Shown in pieces: positions 24,498 through 34,757 of a DNA stretch of 64,000 bases (the stretch's first letter is position 1; each line of letters starts with the position of its first letter). Origin of the DNA: Pseudomonas parakoreensis (GTDB taxonomy: Bacteria > Pseudomonadota > Gammaproteobacteria > Pseudomonadales > Pseudomonadaceae); NCBI RefSeq assembly GCF_021602155.1, contig NZ_BQHY01000005.1, positions 310,001 to 374,000 on the forward strand. Reading direction: 5' to 3'. The notes beneath the pieces were generated by a model. The model made no database searches. It saw only the letters and a list, made by a program, of their open reading frames with translations, and had not been told where the DNA came from. Position numbers and translations under genes: made by a program.

Positions 24498-26390
24498 ATG
24501 ACAAAGCCGGCTTTTGAATTTTTACCAAATGCGGGTGATGAACAGGAGGGGCTTGGTGATGCCGGAATAGAAACCTTTCGCGACGCACCATATGGTAGCT
24601 GCGCTCGTGAGGCAGGTCAAAACTCGAGAGATGCTAACCTTAATAACGATAAGCCCGTTAAAATAACTTTCGACGTTCTTAGCATTCCAGCGAAAGAAAT
24701 CCCGTCCATTGATTATCTATCGAATGTCATTGATAGCTGTTTTGAACAAGCATCCAGTGAGAAGGAAAGAGATTTTTTTGATAATGCAAAGCTGACGATT
24801 AAAAAACCAAATTTGTCTATTTTGAGGATAGCAGACTTCAATACTAAGGGGTTGTTGGGCCCTCCAAGTACCCGGCATTCCCCATTTAATGCTTTGCTGA
24901 AGGGGTCTGGCGTTAGCATAAAGGACAGCGAAACCTCGGGAGGCTCTTTCGGAATCGGAAAGAATGCCTCCTTTGCCGTATCAGATTTACAAGCAGTGTT
25001 TTATTCGACTATTTATCAGTGTGAGCAAGATGAAAGTCTAAAGTTTGCCGCTCAAGGTAAGGTCAAGCTTATCTCTCACGGTGATTTTAATGGTAATCAA
25101 TATAAGGCAACAGGGTACTGGGGGTGGAAGTCATTTCAGGCTGTAACAGAAAAAGATGCTGTGCCAGAGTGGATGCAGAGAGATAGTCGTGGGACATCAA
25201 TATTTAGCTTGGGGTTTCGATATGCTGATGATTGGGCTGAAAGGATGGCCTCTTCGCTTCTAACTAATTTTTTCGCAGCCGTTCATGATAGGACGATGGT
25301 GTTCGAAGTTGATTCTGGAAGAATGAATATTAACTCCAATACTATTGAAAGTATGCTCTCAGATGAAAGAATACTTAAGGCTGCTGAGGAGTCAGGTGCT
25401 CGATCTGGATTGGAGTTTGCGCGGGAACTATATAGATGCATGGTTTCGGCGCATGCTTCGGTTACCATTCTTGAAGTTCCAGACTTAGGGAAAATGCGCG
25501 TCAGAATTCTAGTCGATAAGGGACTTCCGAGACGCATTGGCTTTATCCGTAACGGCATGTTGATAACAGATAATTTACGTTACTTTGATCGGCCTCTAGC
25601 CAGGTTTCAGAATTCTAGGGACTTTGTAGCAGTAGTTGAACCAATAGATGATGCGGCCAGCAAGCTTTTGAAAAGTCTTGAGAATCCTGCCCATGATGCA
25701 TTTTCAGCTGAGCGAATTAATGATGGTGCTAAGCGTGTCGTCGCAGTTAAAGCATTGCGGAAGCTAGGTGACGTGCTACGCCAAACTATAAAGGACGCCA
25801 CAGGAATTCAGTCTCAATCTTCGGTAATTCTTGATGAGCTGGGAGAGTATTTTACTGGCGAAAGTCGAAGCGGCGAATCATCAAGCTCTAGCGGGGAAAA
25901 CGATCCGGAAAATTATAGATACTCAGCTAAGCGTAAAGATAATAAAGAAAAGGTAGGTGGTCACGGTGATACGGGAAGTTGGCACCAGGGAGAGGGCGGA
26001 GGTGCTGGTAGAAGTAGAACTCAAGAGAGGGGGGAGGGAAAGGAACGAGGTGAGGGCGAAAAAGGAGGTTTTGGACGTGACGTTTTTATCGACTTAAGGG
26101 ATATTAGAAATCGGATAGAAGATTCTAAGCGGAAAGGGATTTTACGTAGGGTTTTTTTTAATGCAGATGTGAGTGGAAATATTAAGTTAGATATAAATGC
26201 TGTTGGTTTAAACTCGCCAGTGAATCTTGTTGTGAATTCTGTGGATGTCGGTGTTGTTAGTGGGGGGGGAGTGATAGTAGATGTTTCTAATGGTGAGCGC
26301 TATTCTATCTTGGTTTCGTTCGATGAGCCTTATGAGGGACCAATAGAAGTGCTGGCATCGTATGCTGAACGCAGGGAGGTTCCTGAATGA
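24498..26390 (+). CDS. GHKL ATPase of restriction-modification type (MutL/MORC/Hsp90-like)
   Basis: 630 aa. The Bergerat ATP site is intact: N-box 'REAGQNSRDA' (Glu38, Asn42, Asp45), D-box 'ADFNTKGL' (Asp113, Asn115, Gly118) and glycine box 'SGGSFGIGKNA' (Gly148-Lys155). A transducer-like region follows to about 440, with 'VRILVDKGLPRRIGFIRNGM' recalling the ribosomal-S5-like fold with a conserved Lys/Arg. Residues about 460-540 are a Gly/Ser/Glu-rich charged linker. The C-terminal 90 residues form a beta-rich domain ('VFFNADVSGNIKLDI', 'VDVGVVSGGGVIVDV'). AGGAGG before ATG 24498 is strong. It overlaps the next gene by four bases. Iyer, Abhiman and Aravind described GHKL ATPases in R-M loci as relatives of MORC; this seems to be one. 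No Z1 helicase is present here, unlike the fuller systems they described. Confidence 0.87.
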   Translation: MTKPAFEFLPNAGDEQEGLGDAGIETFRDAPYGSCAREAGQNSRDANLNNDKPVKITFDVLSIPAKEIPSIDYLSNVIDSCFEQASSEKERDFFDNAKLTIKKPNLSILRIADFNTKGLLGPPSTRHSPFNALLKGSGVSIKDSETSGGSFGIGKNASFAVSDLQAVFYSTIYQCEQDESLKFAAQGKVKLISHGDFNGNQYKATGYWGWKSFQAVTEKDAVPEWMQRDSRGTSIFSLGFRYADDWAERMASSLLTNFFAAVHDRTMVFEVDSGRMNINSNTIESMLSDERILKAAEESGARSGLEFARELYRCMVSAHASVTILEVPDLGKMRVRILVDKGLPRRIGFIRNGMLITDNLRYFDRPLARFQNSRDFVAVVEPIDDAASKLLKSLENPAHDAFSAERINDGAKRVVAVKALRKLGDVLRQTIKDATGIQSQSSVILDELGEYFTGESRSGESSSSSGENDPENYRYSAKRKDNKEKVGGHGDTGSWHQGEGGGAGRSRTQERGEGKERGEGEKGGFGRDVFIDLRDIRNRIEDSKRKGILRRVFFNADVSGNIKLDINAVGLNSPVNLVVNSVDVGVVSGGGVIVDVSNGERYSILVSFDEPYEGPIEVLASYAERREVPE

Positions 26391-27205
26391 GACTGTCAGA
26401 CGTTACTAAATTCCCTCATCCTGTTTTAAGCCCATTTACGGGTGATTTCCTAAATGGAGAATTTTCTGTTGATTTTGATGTTTCTGAAAATTTGAAGACT
26501 GGTGCTCTTTTTCTTCGCCATAATATTTTGTTGACTCATCCTGATGTAGCGCATCTGGTGGTGAGCGGTCAGGCAGTAGTAGGCTGTCTTGTAAAGTGCA
26601 GTGATACTTTTTATAACGAACTGCGACAGCTTTCTTATCCTGACGGTAATATTGATTTTGTACCGGGGAGTTTGCTTAACAAGGTTTCTTTGCGTCCAAT
26701 TGTCTGGTTATCATCTGAGCTGAAGGGGTGGAATCCGGAAGCACTTCATTCGGAGTTTTCAGCTCCGCTTTTTATGGGGGTGGGGGATGTTATAGCAATT
26801 GGAGCGGAGTCAGAAATCAGTGTTGGTCAGGCGAAGCTCGCCTCTATCGAAAGTATCTTCGAATTAAATAACTCTTCTGAAGTTGAAGAGGGTGAGGTTC
26901 GTGTGGATCTAGAGGGGGACAGAATTTCTATACTAGTATCTCCAAGTGTTTTTTCTGTTATTGAGCTCCTGCGTCAGCGAGAAATGGCTGTTGTTTTAAA
27001 TTCTATTTATTTACCTGCGGTTATGGAAGTCCTTGATCGGCTGCAGGGAGATCACTCATATGATACGTGGCGATGGTTTGTCCCATTTATGGAAAAGTGC
27101 AGAGCTAAGGGTATTGCTCATGAGTTGGGCTCTTCAATACTGGAAGGCGCTCAAAAGCTTCTTGAGCTTCCAGCACTGAAGTTGGATGAAGTAATAAAGG
27201 AGTAA
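26387..27205 (+). CDS. Unrecognised protein of the defence island
   Basis: 272 aa. I do not recognise the family. The N-terminal 120 residues are mixed alpha/beta ('GDFLNGEFSVDFDVSENL', 'DVAHLVVSGQAVVGCLVKCS', 'LRPIVWLSSELKGWNP'); 'VRVDLEGDRISILVSPSVFSV' is a second beta stretch; the end is helical ('VIELLRQREMAVVLNSIYL', 'SYDTWRWFVPFMEKCRAKG'). No nuclease motif or membrane helix is evident. ATG 26387 overlaps the ATPase stop (ATGA), so the two are probably made in fixed ratio and may form a complex. Confidence 0.75.
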   Translation: MRLSDVTKFPHPVLSPFTGDFLNGEFSVDFDVSENLKTGALFLRHNILLTHPDVAHLVVSGQAVVGCLVKCSDTFYNELRQLSYPDGNIDFVPGSLLNKVSLRPIVWLSSELKGWNPEALHSEFSAPLFMGVGDVIAIGAESEISVGQAKLASIESIFELNNSSEVEEGEVRVDLEGDRISILVSPSVFSVIELLRQREMAVVLNSIYLPAVMEVLDRLQGDHSYDTWRWFVPFMEKCRAKGIAHELGSSILEGAQKLLELPALKLDEVIKE

Positions 27206-27209
27206 TGAC

Positions 27210-27962
27210 ATGGCCTCAGAAAAACTTAAGTACTTATCTGAGTCGAGTTTGTATGAGCTCAGGTCCGCTGTTGTGAACAATTTAGAACTATATCGATCAG
27301 AAGATTTTTTTGATGTTTCCTCTAGTAATGGTTGGTCCATTAATAGTGATTCGGTGTTTGTCGACTCTGACAGGCTTTCAAGTTTGAACGGTGATCGCGG
27401 AGCTTCGTCTGATTTTGAAAGCTCTATCACTGTATACAAATCCCTCCAAGGAATGACGCCGGCTTTAGCAATGGAGGAGAGAGTTTGGGTGCGTTTTACG
27501 CATCTTGAATGTCTAAAGTACGCTCGCGTGCGATGGCCTCTAAAGGGAAGTGATGAAGACCAAGTAGATCATATTCTCAAACATTTCTTTGCTAAAGGAC
27601 GCACTGGTGTCCGTGATGATAATGCGATTTCTAGGTTATGGTGGAATATGCATATTGCAAATATCGCCGATCCCGAAGATCCAGAAAGTGCCCTCAAACT
27701 TATCCTTAAGGTCGCAGATGTTCGAATGGCTCTTGTGGAACGGCCGAATACTGCTGCCAGAGTGCCGATTATTAGAGCTTTGATGCGAGTAATACGCAGT
27801 AATCAGTGGATTACATCCACTGGGCGTGCTTTTCAGAAATTTATGGTTGAAGTGAATCGTGATGCAGGAGGAGTGCTTTTTGAGGTGCTCCCGGACACTG
27901 TAATTGATAGTGTAATGTTGCGATGTGCTGAAAGAGCTCAGCGAAATTTAGAATCCAATTAA
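27210..27962 (+). CDS. DUF6339-like protein
   Basis: 250 aa, four bases after the previous stop. The centre, 'VWVRFTHLECLKYARVRWPL' and 'VDHILKHFFAKGRTGVRDDN' followed by 'AISRLWWNMHIANIAD', agrees with my memory of DUF6339, a family seen in R-M-linked defence loci; this identification is from memory. It is mostly alpha-helical and soluble, with no catalytic motif visible. It closes the operon and is followed by a terminator after 10 bases. Function unknown. Confidence 0.75.
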   Translation: MASEKLKYLSESSLYELRSAVVNNLELYRSEDFFDVSSSNGWSINSDSVFVDSDRLSSLNGDRGASSDFESSITVYKSLQGMTPALAMEERVWVRFTHLECLKYARVRWPLKGSDEDQVDHILKHFFAKGRTGVRDDNAISRLWWNMHIANIADPEDPESALKLILKVADVRMALVERPNTAARVPIIRALMRVIRSNQWITSTGRAFQKFMVEVNRDAGGVLFEVLPDTVIDSVMLRCAERAQRNLESN

Positions 27963-27972
27963 TCGCTGAAAT

Positions 27973-28000
27973 AAAAGGGCTGCCTACTGGCAGCCCTTTA
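27973..28000. terminator. Bidirectional intrinsic terminator
   Basis: AAAAGGGCTGCC-tact-GGCAGCCCTTTA: 9-bp GC-rich stem with A-run on the left and T's on the right, ending both the defence operon (+) and nrdB (-). Confidence 0.9.
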
Positions 28001-28031
28001 TTAGAGTTTCGCTATCGGATAAAGATATCAA

Positions 28032-29282
28032 TCAATCCCAGCTCAACGCACCACCAGTCTGATACTCAATAACCCGTGTCTCAAAGAAATTCTTCTCTTT
28101 CTTCAAGTCCATAATCTCACTCATCCAAGGGAACGGGTTAGTGGTCCCTGGATATTCCTCTTTCAAACCAATCTGCGACAAACGACGGTTAGCGATGAAC
28201 TTGAGGTAGTCCTCCATCATCGCCGCGTTCATGCCCAGTACGCCGCGAGGCATGGTGTCGCGGGCGTATTCGATTTCCAGTTGCGTACCCTGCAGGATCA
28301 TCTGGGTCGCTTCTTCTTTCATTTCGGCATCCCACAGGTGTGGGTTTTCGATTTTGATCTGGTTGATCACGTCGATGCCGAAGTTCAGGTGCATGGATTC
28401 GTCGCGCAGGATGTACTGGAACTGCTCGGCGACGCCGGTCATTTTGTTGCGGCGGCCCATGGAGAGGATCTGGGTGAAGCCGCAGTAGAAGAAGATGCCT
28501 TCCAGCACGCAGTAGTAGGCGATCAGGTTGCGCAGCAGTTCTTTGTCGGTGTCCGGGGTGCCGGTTTCGAACTTCGGATCGGAGATCGAACGGGTGTACT
28601 TCAGGCCCCAGGCTGCCTTTTTCGCGACCGATGGAATCTCGTGGTACATGTTGAAGATCTCGCCTTCATCCATGGCCAGCGATTCGATGCAGTACTGGTA
28701 GGCGTGGGTGTGGATCGCCTCTTCGAACGCCTGGCGCAGGATGTACTGGCGGCATTCCGGGTTGGTGATCAGGCGGTACACGGCCAGCACCAGGTTGTTG
28801 GCAACCAGGGAGTCGGCGGTGGAGAAGAAGCCGAGGTTGCGCATCACGATGCGGCGCTCGTCGTCGGTCAGGCCTTCCGGGTTTTTCCAGAGGGCGATGT
28901 CGGCGGTCATGTTGACTTCTTGCGGCATCCAGTGGTTTGCGCAGCCGTCCAGGTACTTCTGCCAGGCCCAGTCGTACTTGAATGGTACGAGTTGGTTGAG
29001 GTCGGCGCGGCAGTTGATCATGCGCTTTTCGTCAACGGCGACACGGGCGGAGGCGCCTTCGAGTTCGGCGAGGCCTTCGGCGACGTCGAGGGAATCCAGT
29101 GCGGCCTTGGCGCGGGCCACGGCGGCCGAGTCGTCGGCGGTCACGGCGCGGGCTTCCAGCGCTGCGGCACCGCCGGCGCTGTCGAGGCGGTCCATGTTGG
29201 CTTCAGTAGCGTGGCCGGCGTTGGCGCCTTTCACGGTTGCTACTTCACTGTCTTCTTTGTCGAATTCGTCCCAGCTCAGCAT
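28032..29282 (-). CDS. nrdB: Class Ia ribonucleotide reductase, beta subunit
   Basis: 416 aa. The diiron/tyrosyl radical subunit that, with NrdA, reduces ribonucleotides. Iron ligands are in '[19 protein letters not shown]' (E..H) and '[10 protein letters not shown]' (E..H), and the C-terminal tail that docks onto NrdA ends '[10 protein letters not shown]'. As in P. aeruginosa NrdB, there is an alanine-rich N-terminal extension of about 80 residues ('[17 protein letters not shown]'). AGGAG about 12 bases before ATG 29282. nrdA is not adjacent in this window, although the two usually form an operon. A 10-bp stem hairpin lies in the leader. Confidence 0.95.
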   Translation of the reverse strand: MLSWDEFDKEDSEVATVKGANAGHATEANMDRLDSAGGAAALEARAVTADDSAAVARAKAALDSLDVAEGLAELEGASARVAVDEKRMINCRADLNQLVPFKYDWAWQKYLDGCANHWMPQEVNMTADIALWKNPEGLTDDERRIVMRNLGFFSTADSLVANNLVLAVYRLITNPECRQYILRQAFEEAIHTHAYQYCIESLAMDEGEIFNMYHEIPSVAKKAAWGLKYTRSISDPKFETGTPDTDKELLRNLIAYYCVLEGIFFYCGFTQILSMGRRNKMTGVAEQFQYILRDESMHLNFGIDVINQIKIENPHLWDAEMKEEATQMILQGTQLEIEYARDTMPRGVLGMNAAMMEDYLKFIANRRLSQIGLKEEYPGTTNPFPWMSEIMDLKKEKNFFETRVIEYQTGGALSWD

Positions 29283-29315
29283 GACGTGTCGTCTCCTGCG
29301 TGAGGGCCTGTCGCC

Positions 29316-29350
29316 CCGTGTGAAACCTGATTGGTGGGTTTTTCACACGG
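29316..29350 (-). promoter_or_regulatory. Hairpin in the nrdB leader
   Basis: CCGTGTGAAA and TTTCACACGG form a perfect 10-bp stem around a 15-base centre, 34 bases before the nrdB start. No T-run follows. Possible mRNA control element. Confidence 0.6.
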
Positions 29351-29710
29351 TCGTACAGACCGCGTTGGATCTTAAGGAATCGTTTTTTGCGGCAGCCAAG
29401 GCAGGCAATAAAACAGAATTTTGTACGGGTTTCCGAGAGCCTCTGACGGGCGCAGATCAGCGTTGACGCTGCTGCGGGGCTTCAGAATGGCTTTTGCTCC
29501 CTGTAAGGGAATATTGCTGACCCGATTAGGGCGGCATTATAGGGAAAAAAACACGGCTGTGCTGAGGCGAATCCGCGCATGGCGCGGTCGAGGAGGCTGG
29601 TTTTTCGATGAGAGTGCGGGTTTACAGGGCTTTGCCGGGGATAGATTTTTTTTCGTAAAAATCTCGCGATTGTGGATTTGCTCAAAAAACGAACAAAAAA
29701 ACCGTGTTTT

Positions 29711-29724
29711 CACTACATCTAGTG
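29711..29724. promoter_or_regulatory. Candidate NrdR box
   Basis: CACTACATCTAGTG, flanked by t on both sides: arms CACTA/TAGTG, close to the NrdR consensus (acaCwATATcTwGtgt type). Only one box was seen; NrdR promoters often have two. Confidence 0.55.
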
Positions 29725-29835
29725 TTTTGCAAGCATTTTTGACGACTCCAGACACAACTGAGCCCGACCGAAGCCGGGCTGGAATCGACCCTCAAATGAG
29801 GCGCTGAGCGGTCCGATTCGGTGCAGTCTCGATCA

Positions 29836-30096
29836 TCAATTGGTGCAGCCGTTACCCATGACGCTGTAATGCAGGATGTGGCGCTGACCCTTGGAGTCGT
29901 CGTACTCCATTTTGGCCGGTACCACTTCGCAGACATTCGGCACTTCGCTCATCGATACAACTTTGGCGATATCCAGGTGAGTGGAGTAAGTGTATTCCTC
30001 GATCGCCGGTTGTTGCTGTGCGACATCAGTCGGGACCTCGTCTGCCATGGCGGTTGCGCACAGACTGCTGAGGGCCAGAACCAATAAAGCTTTCAT
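29836..30096 (-). CDS. DUF2790 secreted small protein
   Basis: 86 aa. Signal peptide MKALLVLALSSLCATAMA, then a short mature domain 'YTYSTHLDIAKVVSMSEVPN' and 'VVPAKMEYDDSKGQRHIL' with two Cys ('VCEVV', 'GNGCTN') that may form a disulfide. This is the DUF2790 pattern common in Pseudomonas, often multi-copy. AAGGTAA lies 11 bases before ATG 30096. Function unknown; periplasmic. Confidence 0.85.
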   Translation of the reverse strand: MKALLVLALSSLCATAMADEVPTDVAQQQPAIEEYTYSTHLDIAKVVSMSEVPNVCEVVPAKMEYDDSKGQRHILHYSVMGNGCTN

Positions 30097-30514
30097 TTCA
30101 GATTTACCTTTTTGAGGTCGAGTGGGGTCACGCAACCTTTTTAGGGTTGCGTGTGGAACTTCATCATTTGCAGTTATTACTAGAGAGCTGGATTAACGGC
30201 CTTCGTGGGGGCTGTAACGTTGTTAATCGCGTTTGCCTTGTCGGCGAGGTGGATTTTAGGCAGGTGGCGTGGGGGTAAACAGGTGGGGTTTTGATAAACA
30301 CTTTTGGTGGTTTTGGTAACAATCCCCACAAAACACCGCCCAACCCTTGTAGGCGCTGTCGAAGGCTGCGATCTTTCGCCTTTGATTTTTGCAAAGCAAG
30401 ATCAAAAGATCGCAGCCTGCGGCAGCTCCTACAACCATCGTCGAATGGTTCTATGGGGCCGGCCCGGCTACAACGGGGTCATACAAAAACAACTATTCCA
30501 CCGAGGTAAGAAAG
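30097..30514. other. acsA upstream region
   Basis: About 420 bases without a gene. It contains the R-type palindrome at 30349-30434. No clear sigma-70 promoter was recognised. Confidence 0.6.
30349..30434. repeat. Long palindromic intergenic repeat (R-type), copy 2
   Basis: tgtaggcgctgtcgaaggct followed by gcgatctttcgcctttgat, and the inverted arm atcaaaagatcgcagcctgc followed by ggcagctcctaca. Same family as at 490. Confidence 0.8.
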
Positions 30515-32470
<1,956 letters not shown>

Positions 32471-32485
32471 GCCTGTCTGATGCAT

Positions 32486-32524
32486 TGAAGAGCCCTGTCC
32501 GGTGATGCCGGGCGGGGCTTTTTT
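32486..32524 (+). terminator. Intrinsic terminator of acsA
   Basis: AGCCCTGTCCGG-tgat-GCCGGGCGGGGCT followed by TTTTTT. Confidence 0.87.
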
Positions 32525-32557
32525 GTGTCAGATGGTTTTGTGGTGGCTGTGCCGGCC

Positions 32558-32652
32558 TCATCGCTGGCAAGCCAGCTCCCACAGGTTTCCGAGGTGTGAA
32601 CGGGATTTCAATCTCAATCGAAATCCCTGTGGGAGCTGGCTTGCCAGCGATA
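32558..32652. repeat. REPIN ('gctggcaagccagc' type)
   Basis: catcgctggcaagccagctc followed by ccacagg, and the inverted partner cctgtgggagctggcttgcc followed by agcgatag, about 40 bases apart. Confidence 0.86.
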
Positions 32653-33004
32653 GCCATCTGTCAGACGCCGCAGTATTCCCCTGTCAGAAACCCAAACCAC
32701 CCAACCAATAATTATCGATCTCCCGCGCAAGCCATTTCCCGCTGTTACCGCCTGCCTTCCACGTAACCGAATGTGTAACCGCCCGCGTCAAACCGGGGCG
32801 AAGGGAAACGCATCGCCCCGTTTTAGAGCCTCAAAATCCCCGCTGAAAAATAAGACCCAACGCTGCGCTTGCCGGATTAGAAGGGTTTGCGAATAATAGG
32901 CCCGCAATTTGCAGCATAGATCGGTTCACTGTCTTTCGCTCTTGCATGAATTTGCAAGGCTGTCAATGCGCTCAAGCGGGTTTCTCTGTGCATCTGTAAT
33001 TAGT

Positions 33005-33051
33005 TGTCGCATTGAAGAAATATCGGCTTCGGGCCTGTCGTTAGAATGCCG
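33005..33051. promoter_or_regulatory. Candidate ArgR-binding region upstream of aotJ
   Basis: TGTCGC-attgaaga-AA at 33005-33020 fits the P. aeruginosa ArgR half-site TGTCGC-N8-AA. A weaker second copy TGTCGT starts at 33036, 31 bases (three helical turns) away. Another TGTCGC at 33157 lacks the AA. Confidence 0.65.
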
Positions 33052-33202
33052 ATCACTCGCTCATCGTGGCTGACGTTGAAACCCCTGAAGGTTTCAATGG
33101 GAAATTTCCCACCGATGCTGCGCCGCTTTCCCGATTCACCCATTCGCATATTGGGCTGTCGCTCACTCTGCCGTTTTTGCCCTTTACCGATGGAGTCCCA
33201 AG

Positions 33203-33976
33203 ATGAAGAAACTTGTGCTGCTTGGCGCCCTGGCACTGTCCGTGCTGTCGCTGAATTCCTTCGCTGATGAAAAACCTCTGAAGATCGGTATCGAAGCGGC
33301 TTACCCTCCGTTCGCTTCCAAAGCGCCGGATGGCAGCATCGTTGGTTTCGACTACGACATCGGCAATGCCCTGTGTGAAGAAATGAAGGTCAAGTGCCAG
33401 TGGGTCGAGCAAGAGTTCGACGGTCTGATTCCGGCACTCAAAGTGCGCAAGATCGACGCGATCCTGTCGTCCATGTCGATCACCGAAGACCGCAAGAAAT
33501 CCGTGGACTTCACCAACAAGTACTACAACACCCCGGCCCGTCTGGTCATGAAGCAGGGCACCGTTGTCAGCGACAACCTGTCTGAGCTCAAGGGCAAGAA
33601 CATCGGCGTGCAACGTGGTTCGATCCACGAGCGTTTCGCCCGCGAAGTCCTGGCCCCGCTGGGTGCCGAGATCAAGCCATACGGTTCGCAGAACGAAATC
33701 TACCTCGACGTGGCCGCCGGTCGCCTCGACGGTACCGTGGCGGACGCCACCCTGCTGCAGGACGGCTTCCTGAACACTGACTCCGGCAAAGGCTTCGCCT
33801 TCGTCGGCCCGCAGTTCACCGACGTCAAGTACTTCGGCGACGGCGTAGGCATTGCGGTGCGCAAGGGCGACGCGCTGAAAGACAAGATCAACGCGGCGAT
33901 CGCGGCTATCCGTGAAAACGGTAAATACAAAGCTATCCAGGACAAGTACTTCGCCTTCGATATCTACGGCAAGTAA
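33203..33976 (+). CDS. aotJ: Arginine/ornithine ABC transporter, periplasmic binding protein
   Basis: 257 aa. Signal peptide [20 protein letters not shown] cleaved near 'FADEKP'. Family-3 solute-binding protein: '[20 protein letters not shown]' (ligand-binding strand), '[20 protein letters not shown]', '[12 protein letters not shown]'. Delivers L-arginine and L-ornithine to AotQMP. GGAG before ATG 33203. A stem-loop with a T-run between aotJ and aotQ would favour higher expression of this subunit. Confidence 0.93.
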   Translation: MKKLVLLGALALSVLSLNSFADEKPLKIGIEAAYPPFASKAPDGSIVGFDYDIGNALCEEMKVKCQWVEQEFDGLIPALKVRKIDAILSSMSITEDRKKSVDFTNKYYNTPARLVMKQGTVVSDNLSELKGKNIGVQRGSIHERFAREVLAPLGAEIKPYGSQNEIYLDVAAGRLDGTVADATLLQDGFLNTDSGKGFAFVGPQFTDVKYFGDGVGIAVRKGDALKDKINAAIAAIRENGKYKAIQDKYFAFDIYGK

Positions 33977-33997
33977 CACGTCTCTGCGACAAGTCAG

Positions 33998-34041
33998 AAA
34001 TGGCGCAAGCAACAGGATCTCTGCGGTTTGCGCCATTTTTT
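33998..34041 (+). terminator. Intra-operon partial terminator (aotJ-aotQ)
   Basis: AAATGGCGCAA pairs with TTTGCGCCATTT across a 19-base loop, followed by a T-run (34036-34041). It lies 27 bases before aotQ. Confidence 0.75.
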
Positions 34042-34067
34042 CATCCCAACTTTCGAGGACCTGAATC

Positions 34068-34757
34068 ATGTTGAAAGGCTACGGGGCTGTAATCCTCGAT
34101 GGCGCATGGCTGACGCTTCAGCTCGCCTTGTCGTCCATGGCCCTGGCCATCGTTCTCGGGCTGATCGGGGTCGCGTTGCGCCTGTCGCCGATTCGCTGGC
34201 TGGCGTGGCTGGGCGATCTGTATTCCACGGTGATTCGCGGGATTCCCGACCTGGTGCTGATCCTGCTGATCTTCTACGGCGGTCAGGACCTGCTCAACCG
34301 CGTCGCGCCGATGCTTGGCTATGACGACTACATCGACCTGAACCCGCTGGCCGCCGGTATCGGCACCCTCGGTTTCATCTTCGGTGCCTACCTGTCGGAA
34401 ACCTTCCGTGGTGCGTTTATGGCGATCCCCAAGGGCCAGGCCGAAGCGGGCATGGCGTACGGCATGAGCAGTTTTCAGGTGTTTTTCCGGGTGATGGTGC
34501 CGCAAATGATTCGCCTGGCGATTCCCGGCTTCACCAACAACTGGCTGGTGCTGACCAAGGCCACCGCGCTGATTTCGGTGGTCGGTCTGCAAGACATGAT
34601 GTTCAAGGCCAAGCAGGCGGCAGATGCCACCCGCGAGCCTTTCACCTTCTTCCTCGCAGTGGCGGCGATGTACCTGGTGATCACCAGTGTCTCGTTGCTG
34701 GCGCTGCGTCACCTTGAGAAGCGCTACTCGGTAGGCGTAAGGGCGGCTGATCTATGA
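34068..34757 (+). CDS. aotQ: Arginine/ornithine ABC transporter permease
   Basis: 229 aa inner-membrane subunit of the HisQ/HisM type with about five transmembrane helices. The cytoplasmic EAA loop that docks to the ATPase is 'AIPKGQAEAGMAYGMSSFQ'. GAGGA about ten bases before ATG 34068. Pairs with AotM, whose start overlaps its stop by four bases, so the permease heterodimer is translationally coupled. Confidence 0.93.
   Translation: MLKGYGAVILDGAWLTLQLALSSMALAIVLGLIGVALRLSPIRWLAWLGDLYSTVIRGIPDLVLILLIFYGGQDLLNRVAPMLGYDDYIDLNPLAAGIGTLGFIFGAYLSETFRGAFMAIPKGQAEAGMAYGMSSFQVFFRVMVPQMIRLAIPGFTNNWLVLTKATALISVVGLQDMMFKAKQAADATREPFTFFLAVAAMYLVITSVSLLALRHLEKRYSVGVRAADL

Larger units (their letters stand above)
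21001..28000 (+). other. Restriction-modification / ATPase defence island
   Basis: Six co-directional genes (21099-27962), bounded on the left by the methyltransferase promoter and on the right by a terminator. From about 22540 on the base composition turns clearly AT-rich with codons such as TTT, GAT, AGA and ATA common, unlike the flanking GC-rich genes, which indicates horizontal acquisition. No integrase, transposase or att repeat was seen at either edge. Confidence 0.85.
29283..29835. other. Long nrdB upstream region
   Basis: About 550 bases without a gene. It holds a leader hairpin (29316-29350), a minus-strand -10 TATAAT (29541-29536) without a clear -35, and an NrdR-box-like palindrome at 29711. 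No remnant of nrdA was seen. Confidence 0.7.
32525..33202. other. acsA-aotJ intergenic region
   Basis: About 680 bases. Holds a REPIN (32558-32652) and, further on, ArgR half-sites upstream of aotJ. Between 32660 and 33000 I see no gene or clear signal. Confidence 0.65.

Noticed and set aside
27134-27439. Minus-strand 101-codon frame within the defence island
   Set aside because: Overlaps two well-supported plus-strand genes and has no ribosome site.
29283-29835. Decayed nrdA upstream of nrdB
   Set aside because: None of the translated frames resembles NrdA.
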